Assembly: GCA_902462525.1 (NCBI GenBank)
Contig: CABQCA010000010.1
Span: 1 to 30,206, forward strand
DNA from: an uncultured Porphyromonadaceae bacterium
GTDB taxonomy: Bacteria > Bacteroidota > Bacteroidia > Bacteroidales > Muribaculaceae
Direction: 5' to 3'
DNA length: 30,206 nucleotides
A program made the position numbers and the translations under genes. Below the pieces are notes generated by a model. That model was not told the origin of the DNA and did no database searches. It saw only the letters and a program-made list of their open reading frames with translations. Positions 24,689 through 30,206 of this stretch are shown piece after piece. The stretch's first letter is position 1. Each line of letters starts with the position of its first letter.

Positions 24689-26280
24689 TGGACGCCAGAA
24701 CGATTATCGCCCAGGGTAAGGCCGTGCTCGGCATCGAGTTCGGCTCGACCCGAATAAAAGCCGTCCTCATCGACCCCGACAACAAGCCGATAGCCCAGGG
24801 CAGCCACACATGGGAGAACCAGCTTGTCGACGGGCTGTGGACCTACAGCATTCAGGCCATCTGGTACGGTCTTCAGGACTGCTACGCCGACCTCCGCAAG
24901 GACGTACTGACAAAGTACGATGTCGAAATCGAACGTCTTGCCGCTATCGGCGTCAGCGCCATGATGCACGGCTACATGGCTTTCGGCGCCGACGGCAACA
25001 TTCTGATGCCTTTCCGCACATGGCGCAACACCAACACCGGCCGCGCCGCCGCCGAGCTGAGCGAACTGTTTGTCTACAACATTCCTCTGCGCTGGAGCAT
25101 CTCGCACCTCTATCAGGCTATCCTCGACAATGAGGAGCACGTGGCTAAAATCGACTTCCTGACCACTCTCGCCGGATATATCCACTGGAAACTCACCGGA
25201 GAGCGTGTGCTCGGCGTAGGCGATGCCTCGGGCATGATTCCTGTCGACCCGCAGACAAAGAACTACGACGCTGTGATGGTAGCAAAATTCGACAAGCTTG
25301 TCGCCCCCCGCGGATTCAAGTGGACTCTCACCGATATTCTTCCGGAAGTCCTTACCGCCGGACAGGCCGCCGGACATCTCACCCCCGAAGGCGCGGCTCT
25401 GCTCGATGTGTCGGGCCATCTGGCCGCAGGTGTGCCTTTCTGTCCGCCCGAGGGCGACGCCGGCACAGGCATGGTGGCTACCAACGCCGTGCTTCAGCGC
25501 ACAGGCAATGTTTCGGCCGGTACATCGTCGTTCTCCATGATAGTGCTCGAAAAAGAACTCTCGAAGCCCTACGAGGTTATCGACATGGTGACAACTCCCG
25601 ACGGCAGCCTCGTGGCCATGGTGCACTGCAACAACTGCACCTCCGACCTCAACGCATGGGTGAACCTCTTCAAGGAATATCAGGAAATGCTCGGAGTGCC
25701 CGTGGACTACAATCAGCTCTACGGTCTGCTCTACAACCGCGCCCTTGAGGGCGACGCCGACTGCGGCGGCCTGATGGCCTACAACTATGTGTCGGGCGAG
25801 CCCGTCACCGGCCTCGAAGAAGGCCGTCCGCTCTTCGTCCGCTCGGCCAACGACCGTTTCAGCCTCGCAAACTTCATGCGTGCCAACCTCTACGCTTCGG
25901 TTGCTGTGCTCAAAATCGGCAACGACATTCTCTTCAAGGAAGAGAACGTGCAGGTCGACCGCATCACCGGCCACGGCGGCCTCTTCAAAACCAAGGGCGT
26001 GGGCCAGAAAGTGCTCGCCGCCGCCCTCAACTCGCCCATCTCCGTCATGGAGACTGCCGGCGAAGGCGGAGCATGGGGCATGGCGCTCCTTGCCGGCTTC
26101 CTGGTGTCGAATCCCGACGGCCTCACTCTCCCCGAATATCTCGACCGGAAAGTATTCCTCGGCAATGCCGGCGTCGAGATTGCTCCCGACCCGGCCGATG
26201 TAGCCGGTTTCGATGCCTACATCAAAAACTACAACGCCTGTCTGCCGATAGAGCGTGCGGCTGTAGCCGCCAAAAAGTAG
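24688..26280 (+). CDS. araB: FGGY-family carbohydrate kinase, probable L-ribulokinase
   Basis: 530 residues from ATG at 24688, overlapping the araA stop by one base (TGATG); a TTG six bases earlier is less likely. The N-terminal ATPase core has LGIEFGSTRIKAVLID. The C-terminal half has TGHGGLFKTKGVGQKVLAAAL and ETAGEGGAWGMALLAG. The family includes xylulo-, ribulo-, glycero- and gluconokinases, and sequence alone does not fix the sugar. Its coupling to araA and araD makes L-ribulose the best substrate. It is the last gene of the operon and is followed by a strong hairpin. Confidence 0.9.
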   Translation: MDARTIIAQGKAVLGIEFGSTRIKAVLIDPDNKPIAQGSHTWENQLVDGLWTYSIQAIWYGLQDCYADLRKDVLTKYDVEIERLAAIGVSAMMHGYMAFGADGNILMPFRTWRNTNTGRAAAELSELFVYNIPLRWSISHLYQAILDNEEHVAKIDFLTTLAGYIHWKLTGERVLGVGDASGMIPVDPQTKNYDAVMVAKFDKLVAPRGFKWTLTDILPEVLTAGQAAGHLTPEGAALLDVSGHLAAGVPFCPPEGDAGTGMVATNAVLQRTGNVSAGTSSFSMIVLEKELSKPYEVIDMVTTPDGSLVAMVHCNNCTSDLNAWVNLFKEYQEMLGVPVDYNQLYGLLYNRALEGDADCGGLMAYNYVSGEPVTGLEEGRPLFVRSANDRFSLANFMRANLYASVAVLKIGNDILFKEENVQVDRITGHGGLFKTKGVGQKVLAAALNSPISVMETAGEGGAWGMALLAGFLVSNPDGLTLPEYLDRKVFLGNAGVEIAPDPADVAGFDAYIKNYNACLPIERAAVAAKK

Positions 26281-26301
26281 GCACCTCGCCTCATAACCAG
26301 T

Positions 26302-26337
26302 AACAGAGGAGCTGCGCGTCGGCGCAGCTCCTCTGTT
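26302..26337. terminator. Terminator hairpin between araB and the acetyltransferase
   Basis: A perfect 16-bp stem, AACAGAGGAGCTGCGC (26302-26317) with its complement (26322-26337), and a 4-nt loop. It lies between converging genes and may act on both. Flanking T- and A-runs are short. Confidence 0.85.
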
Positions 26338-26352
26338 GTTATTGCAATAGTT

Positions 26353-27051
26353 TTATTCGCTGATTTTTGCGAGGAAGGCGTCGATGTTGCTGAAGAGGCG
26401 CCAGTTTTCGCGGAGCCATTGGGGGTCTTTGTTCCACCATTTCGCGGCAAGCAGTTTTTCTATTGTCGCCGGATCGTAGCGGTAACCGGTCACCTTGGCC
26501 GGCACACCGCCTACGACAGCATAGGGCGGCACGTCTTTTGTAACCACGGCGTTCGCCATCACCACAGCGCCGTCGCCTATGGTAACACCGCCTACGATGA
26601 CGGCTCGTTCGCCTATCCAGCAGTCAGAACCTATCTTCACGGGGATATGGTTCACGGGGTCGGCATAACGGAGTTCGTCGAATGCCTGCTCGGCGGCAAA
26701 AGTCATTCCGGCTTTCACACGGTCGGAATGCCGGGTGTAGAAAAAGGGCGATGTCGACACATATGGCGCCTTATAGGGATGAGCTACGTAGACTGTTGCG
26801 ACATTTCCGGCAATCGATGTATAGCGGCCCACTTCGGCAAAGATATCGCTGTCGTGCCCGATATACGACCCGAAGCCGAGGCGGCCTTTGAAATGCGCCC
26901 GGTCGAAAACATTGGTGTGGCCCCCGAAAAAACTTCCCGGGCTTACGCGGGCCGAGAATGCTATGAAATTTTTGCCGCGACGCCAGATAATTTTATAGTA
27001 CACCAACCGGTAGACGGGTCTCAGCAGAGTCTTGAGCAGTTCTTTCATCAT
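26353..27051 (-). CDS. Hexapeptide-repeat (LbH) O-acetyltransferase, CatB-related
   Basis: 232 residues from ATG 27051 (a second ATG follows immediately). The left-handed beta-helix shows as hexapeptide repeats (FGSYIGHDSDIFAEVGRYTSI; IGERAVIVGGVTIGDGAVVMANAVV). The closing segment PPYAVVGGVPAKVTGY is typical of the CatB/xenobiotic and sugar acetyltransferase group. His91 in VAHPYKAP is the likely catalytic base. Some members acetylate chloramphenicol or streptogramins, but most close relatives in Bacteroidota sit in polysaccharide loci and acetylate sugars. Here no antibiotic or glycan locus surrounds it. It is divergent from the SulP gene. Confidence 0.88.
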   Translation of the reverse strand: MMKELLKTLLRPVYRLVYYKIIWRRGKNFIAFSARVSPGSFFGGHTNVFDRAHFKGRLGFGSYIGHDSDIFAEVGRYTSIAGNVATVYVAHPYKAPYVSTSPFFYTRHSDRVKAGMTFAAEQAFDELRYADPVNHIPVKIGSDCWIGERAVIVGGVTIGDGAVVMANAVVTKDVPPYAVVGGVPAKVTGYRYDPATIEKLLAAKWWNKDPQWLRENWRLFSNIDAFLAKISE

Positions 27052-27069
27052 CGTTTCCTTTTACATCTG

Positions 27070-27077
27070 CAAAAATA
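27070..27077 (-). promoter_or_regulatory. -7 element for the acetyltransferase
   Basis: On the minus strand TATTTTTG fits TAnnTTTG, 18 nt ahead of ATG 27051. No good -33 element is visible. Confidence 0.4.
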
Positions 27078-27111
27078 GCAAAAATCCCCGAACCTGCCAC
27101 CGGTACTGTTC

Positions 27112-27142
27112 TTTGGAATTTTAAGATTTTTTTGTAACTTTG
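27112..27142 (+). promoter_or_regulatory. Consensus promoter of the SulP gene
   Basis: TTTG (27112-27115), 19 nt, TAACTTTG (27135-27142): a complete match to the Bacteroidota promoter pattern. Transcription should start near 27150. This rules out the in-frame TTG at 27140 as a start codon and points to ATG 27218. Confidence 0.85.
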
Positions 27143-27217
27143 CAGCGGTTTTCTAATATTTTCACATCACTTAAATGCGGGCGACCACGCCCTCATTACA
27201 GGCACATTTCAGGTATT

Positions 27218-28954
27218 ATGGGTTTTACGACCATGGCCGGGCGGCTTTGCTCGGCAATTGATTTTCAACCAAAATTGTTTTCATCGCTCAGGCATTACAG
27301 CGCCGAGCGTCTCAAGGCCGATATTACGGCCGGTATCGTTGTAGGCATCGTGGCTCTTCCGCTGGCAATCGCTTTCGGCATCGCCTCGGGAGTGAATCCG
27401 TCGATAGGTCTTATCACTGCCATCATCGGCGGCTTCATTGTTTCGTTCCTCGGGGGCAGCACGGTGCAGATAGGCGGCCCCACGGGAGCTTTCATCGTGA
27501 TAGTCTACAATATCATAGCTCAGTTCGGCCTCCACGGCCTCGCCATAGCCACATTCATGGCCGGCATCATTCTTGTGCTGATGGGGCTTTTCCGTCTGGG
27601 CACTGTCATCAAATTCATACCCTATCCTATTGTGGTGGGCTTCACGGCCGGCATCGCGCTGACTATATTCTCCACTCAGATCAACGACTTCTTCGGCCTC
27701 GGCCTGCGCGACATTCCCGGCCAGTTCATTCCCAAATGGGGCATGTACCTGAGTAATTTCGACAAGATATCACTGCCGACGCTGGCAACGGCGCTTGTTT
27801 CTCTATTCATAATTATAGCAGCTCCGAAAATATCGAAGAAACTGCCCGGAGCGCTGATAGCCATTGTCGTTGTAACTGCCGGCTGCTATCTGCTGGGGCT
27901 CGGCTGCGACAGTTTCCACGTAGAGACCATCGGCGACCGTTTCGGCAACATGCCCACCGACATTCCCCAGCCGCACGGCTTTGTCATCAACATGGCCACC
28001 ATCAACATGCTGCTGCCGTCGGCATTTACCATAGCCGTCCTCGGCGCCATCGAGAGTCTTCTGTCGGCGACGGTGGCCGACGGTGTGACCGGTTCGCGCA
28101 CCAACAGCAACACCGAGCTTATCGGTCAGGGTCTGGCCAACGTCGCCGTTCCGTTTTTCGGCGGCATTCCCGTGACCGGCGCAATCGCCCGCACCATGAC
28201 CAACATCACCAACGGCGGCCGTACACCGGTGGCCGGCATTGTCCACGCTCTGGTGCTTCTGCTGATTTTCCTCTTCGCAATGCCCCTCATCAACTATGTG
28301 CCGATGGCATGTCTGGCGGCAGTGCTTATGGTTGTGGCCTACAACATGAGCGGCTGGCGCACAATAGTGGGCATTTTCCATGCTCCGAAAAGCGACATAT
28401 CGGTGCTTGTGGTCACATTCCTTCTGACGGTGATTTTCGACCTCACCATCGCCATCGAAATCGGTCTTCTTCTGGCAGTGGTCCTGTTTCTGCGCCGTGT
28501 CACTGAAAACACCGAAATCAAGGTCTACTCCGAGCAGCTCGATGTCGCCGCCGGCACCGACATCAGCAACCACGAAGTACTCAACGTGGCCCGCGGCGTG
28601 AGTGTCTACGAAATCGACGGCCCGTTCTTCTTTGGTGTCGCCACCAAGTTCGACGAAATGATGCGCTCCACAATGGTCGAAAAGCCCGTTGTCCGCATCA
28701 TTCGCATGCGAAAAGTGTCGTTCATCGATGCTACAGGCCTGCACAACCTCGAAATCCTCATCAAGTCGTCGCAGAACGAGGGTATCCACATCGTGCTTTC
28801 GGGCGTGCGCAGCAATGTGCGCACCGTTCTGGAGCATGCCGGCATCGACCGTATGATAGGCCACGACCATATCTGCGACCACATCGACAAAGCTGTCATC
28901 ATGGCCAACCTGATAGCAGCCGACGCCCGCAATCCGAACAAAAAGCAGGGTTAA
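27218..28954 (+). CDS. SulP-family anion transporter with C-terminal STAS domain
   Basis: 578 residues from ATG 27218, chosen because the longer frame would start inside the promoter; ATG 27233 is also possible. The membrane part has about 12-14 helices. SulP signatures are DITAGIVVGIVALPLAIAFG, LGGSTVQIGGPTGAF, NTELIGQGLANV and GGIPVTGAIARTMTNI. Residues about 455-570 form a STAS domain with SFIDATGLHNLE, where DATG occupies the regulatory loop. Family members move sulfate, bicarbonate or other anions across the inner membrane; which one is not clear, and no carbonic anhydrase or sulfate-assimilation gene is adjacent. No obvious terminator follows. Confidence 0.92.
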   Translation: MGFTTMAGRLCSAIDFQPKLFSSLRHYSAERLKADITAGIVVGIVALPLAIAFGIASGVNPSIGLITAIIGGFIVSFLGGSTVQIGGPTGAFIVIVYNIIAQFGLHGLAIATFMAGIILVLMGLFRLGTVIKFIPYPIVVGFTAGIALTIFSTQINDFFGLGLRDIPGQFIPKWGMYLSNFDKISLPTLATALVSLFIIIAAPKISKKLPGALIAIVVVTAGCYLLGLGCDSFHVETIGDRFGNMPTDIPQPHGFVINMATINMLLPSAFTIAVLGAIESLLSATVADGVTGSRTNSNTELIGQGLANVAVPFFGGIPVTGAIARTMTNITNGGRTPVAGIVHALVLLLIFLFAMPLINYVPMACLAAVLMVVAYNMSGWRTIVGIFHAPKSDISVLVVTFLLTVIFDLTIAIEIGLLLAVVLFLRRVTENTEIKVYSEQLDVAAGTDISNHEVLNVARGVSVYEIDGPFFFGVATKFDEMMRSTMVEKPVVRIIRMRKVSFIDATGLHNLEILIKSSQNEGIHIVLSGVRSNVRTVLEHAGIDRMIGHDHICDHIDKAVIMANLIAADARNPNKKQG

Positions 28955-28997
28955 ATAATGAAAAAACACGCCACGGAATAAAAAAATAAGATTAAAA

Positions 28998-29029
28998 TTT
29001 GTGGGTGTAAAAAAAACACCGTACCTTTG
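28998..29029 (+). promoter_or_regulatory. Promoter of Cys-rich lipoprotein with embedded palindrome
   Basis: TTTG (28998-29001), 20 nt, TACCTTTG (29022-29029): a full consensus match. The spacer holds an inverted repeat, GGTGT-N7-ACACC (29004-29020). It resembles the candidate arabinose operator at 18663-18683, with the same half-site and the same 7-nt spacing. A repressor bound here would block the promoter. Confidence 0.75.
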
Positions 29030-29080
29030 TGGCGTTTTTGAAAGCAAACAATTGTTTTATTACTAAATCAAAACGTTAAG

Positions 29081-29332
29081 ATGAAAAAGTTAGTATTGAT
29101 GCTCGCTGTTGCATTCAGCATGTCGTTCGTAGCATGTGGCAACAAAGAAGCTGCTGCTGAAGCTGAAAACACTGCAGCTGATTCTGTAGAAGCTGTTGTT
29201 ACTGAAGTAACTGAAGTAGCTGGCGCCTGCGCTTGCGGTGACTCCTGCGCTGCAAAATGCGGTGACTCCTGCACATGTGCAGCCGACACAGTTGTAGCTG
29301 CTGCTGTTGAAGTAGCCGAAGCTGGTAAATAA
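29081..29332 (+). CDS. Small cysteine-rich lipoprotein, function unknown
   Basis: 83 residues. MKKLVLMLAVAFSMSFVAC is a type II signal peptide with lipobox FVAC (Cys19). The mature chain is Ala/Glu/Val-rich and lacks aromatic residues. A central island carries six Cys at 50, 52, 56, 60, 64 and 66 (CACGDSCAAKCGDSCTC), with a duplicated CGDSC. The spacing C-x-C-x3-C-x3-C-x3-C-x-C reads the same in both directions. This suggests metal binding or a disulfide cluster, as inference only. The codons favour GCT, GAA and GTT, unlike the C/G-ending neighbours, which hints at high expression. It has its own consensus promoter and terminator, so it is monocistronic. I know no named family for it. Confidence 0.85.
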   Translation: MKKLVLMLAVAFSMSFVACGNKEAAAEAENTAADSVEAVVTEVTEVAGACACGDSCAAKCGDSCTCAADTVVAAAVEVAEAGK

Positions 29333-29352
29333 GCCAACTCCCGAAGCTAAAT

Positions 29353-29415
29353 AAAGCGCTTCAGCGCTTTTCAAACCGATTAGAAGAGGTCATTCGCAAG
29401 GCGAGTGACCCTTTC
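29353..29415 (+). terminator. Tandem terminator hairpins after Cys-rich lipoprotein
   Basis: First hairpin: AAAGCGC-TTCA-GCGCTTT (29353-29370) with a following T. Second: GGTCATTCGC-AAG-GCGAGTGACC (29388-29410, one G-U pair), followed by CTTTCATTTA. Together they separate the lipoprotein from the MFS gene. Confidence 0.8.
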
Positions 29416-29425
29416 ATTTATATAT

Positions 29426-29432
29426 AAGGAGG
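29426..29432 (+). promoter_or_regulatory. Strong Shine-Dalgarno site for MFS gene
   Basis: AAGGAGG lies 8 nt before ATG 29441. A full anti-SD match is unusual here; almost no other gene in the window has one. Confidence 0.75.
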
Positions 29433-29440
29433 ATCCGGAA

Positions 29441-30206
29441 ATGAATGGAACAGGGGAAAAAGAATCCGAAATTCAACAGTCGGCCGACAAGATCAATCAG
29501 CTGGAACTGTTGTGGAACAGCGAATACATCAAGGTGATGATCTGCAATTTTCTGCTCTTTTTCGCTTTCTATCTTCTGACGCCTCTGCTGCCTATCTACC
29601 TCGACAGCGAGTTCCACGCCGATAAAGATGTAATCGGCCTTGTGCTCTCGGGCTATGTTGTCGCCACATTGCTTGTCAGGCCCTTCAGCGGCTTCATGGT
29701 CGATGTGTTCAACCGGCGCAAGGTGCTGTCGCTGTGCTTTTTCTTCTTCTTTCTGTGTTTCACAGGCTATATCGGAGCTGGCACGCTGCTGATGTTCACC
29801 ATAGTGCGCACCATGCACGGCATTCCTTTCGGCGCCACCACGGTGGCGAACTCCACGGTGGCCATCGATGTGCTTCCTTCGTCGCGACGAAACGAAGGAA
29901 TAGGCTACTACGGCCTGAGCAACAACATTGCCATGGCAATAGCACCATCGGCGGGAATATGGATATATTCTGCCACAGGAAATTTTGCCCTTCTGTTCTG
30001 GATTTCGCTGGTGCTGTCGTGCGCGGGATTTCTGCTGACTACCCGAGTGAAAATACCGCATCGCCAAACCGTGGCAAACAAGCCCAAAATATCGCTCGAC
30101 CATTTCTTTCTTATTCCGGCGTGGCCTCTGGCAGCCAACATACTGCTCTTCGGCCTCTGCTGGGGCGTGATGCAGAATTATGTAGCCATCTTCGGGCAGG
30201 AACGTC
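29441..30206 (+). CDS. MFS transporter, C-terminal half beyond window edge
   Basis: ATG 29441 opens a frame that runs to the end of the window (255 codons, no stop). After a hydrophilic start (MNGTGEKESEIQQSADKINQ) come hydrophobic helices, beginning with VMICNFLLFFAFYLLTPLLP. The MFS loop 2-3 signature follows (GYVVATLLVRPFSGFMVDVFNRRKVL, the usual G-x-x-x-D-x-x-x-R-R-K form). Next are helices around GAGTLLMFTIVRTMHGIPFGATTVANST and IAMAIAPSAGIWIY. Visible helices amount to about seven of an expected twelve. Such proteins export drugs or carry sugars; the substrate cannot be assigned. No consensus promoter was found between the terminator and this gene. Confidence 0.88.
   Translation, partial: MNGTGEKESEIQQSADKINQLELLWNSEYIKVMICNFLLFFAFYLLTPLLPIYLDSEFHADKDVIGLVLSGYVVATLLVRPFSGFMVDVFNRRKVLSLCFFFFFLCFTGYIGAGTLLMFTIVRTMHGIPFGATTVANSTVAIDVLPSSRRNEGIGYYGLSNNIAMAIAPSAGIWIYSATGNFALLFWISLVLSCAGFLLTTRVKIPHRQTVANKPKISLDHFFLIPAWPLAANILLFGLCWGVMQNYVAIFGQER

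Noticed and set aside
24661..25974. 437-codon open frame antisense to araB
   Set aside because: It is a shadow caused by C/G-ending codons in the true gene; araB has clear family motifs and the antisense product resembles nothing known.
26353..27051. Chloramphenicol or streptogramin resistance gene
   Set aside because: The fold matches CatB-related acetyltransferases, but context and divergence do not support a resistance call over sugar acetylation.
27803..29047. 414-codon open frame antisense to the SulP gene
   Set aside because: It lies opposite a well-supported membrane transporter. Its His/Asp-rich translation is the usual reverse reading of such codons.

Overview
The window looks like chromosomal DNA of a gut-type Bacteroidota, most likely order Bacteroidales and perhaps Muribaculaceae. 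The order-level call rests on three things. Many intergenic regions carry the Bacteroidota promoter pattern TTTG-N19-21-TAnnTTTG. Starts are A-rich and mostly lack Shine-Dalgarno sites. Several families are typical of the group: DUF4923, DUF4421, DUF4136 lipoprotein, a Nudix-type AraR, an OmpA-like porin and a CBM20-GH77 MalQ. The family-level guess is inference. I see no phage, integrase, IS element, CRISPR array, rRNA or tRNA; the region reads as core and metabolic genome.

Layout, left to right. Positions 1-9387 are all on the minus strand: a Zeta-type P-loop kinase cut by the window edge; glnS tightly coupled to a helical-repeat (TPR-like) protein; a membrane-bound CapD/PglF-type nucleotide-sugar 4,6-dehydratase overlapping a secreted DUF4923 protein; an OmpA-family porin; and a DUF4421 protein. 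A plus-strand malQ (9602-12280) ends at a strong bidirectional terminator. It faces a minus-strand unit made of a Fur-family metal regulator and an SO_0444/ArsP-like permease with a fused C-terminal HMA (CopZ-like) domain.

From 14387 the plus strand carries typA, folP, cdaA (c-di-AMP synthase) and a DUF4136 lipoprotein. Next comes a complete L-arabinose cluster: lipoprotein aldose 1-epimerase, Na+/sugar symporter, araR, araD, araA and araB. A hexapeptide-repeat acetyltransferase (minus) is divergent from a SulP anion transporter (plus). The window ends with a small cysteine-rich lipoprotein and a truncated MFS transporter.

How the parts work together: the arabinose cluster covers mutarotation, uptake, isomerisation, phosphorylation and epimerisation to D-xylulose 5-phosphate. 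Its regulator appears to be a Nudix-fold protein whose catalytic box has decayed. A 21-bp palindrome (TGGGTGT-N7-ACACCCA) just upstream of the cluster is a candidate operator. A close relative lies inside the promoter of the cysteine-rich lipoprotein about 10 kb away.

The items most worth a second look are that 83-residue lipoprotein, whose six cysteines have mirror-symmetric spacing, and the shared palindrome. Next are the permease-HMA fusion with a possible internal start, and two families of short degenerate tandem repeats (8-mer and 9-mer) in intergenic regions. No wholly new multi-gene system is evident.
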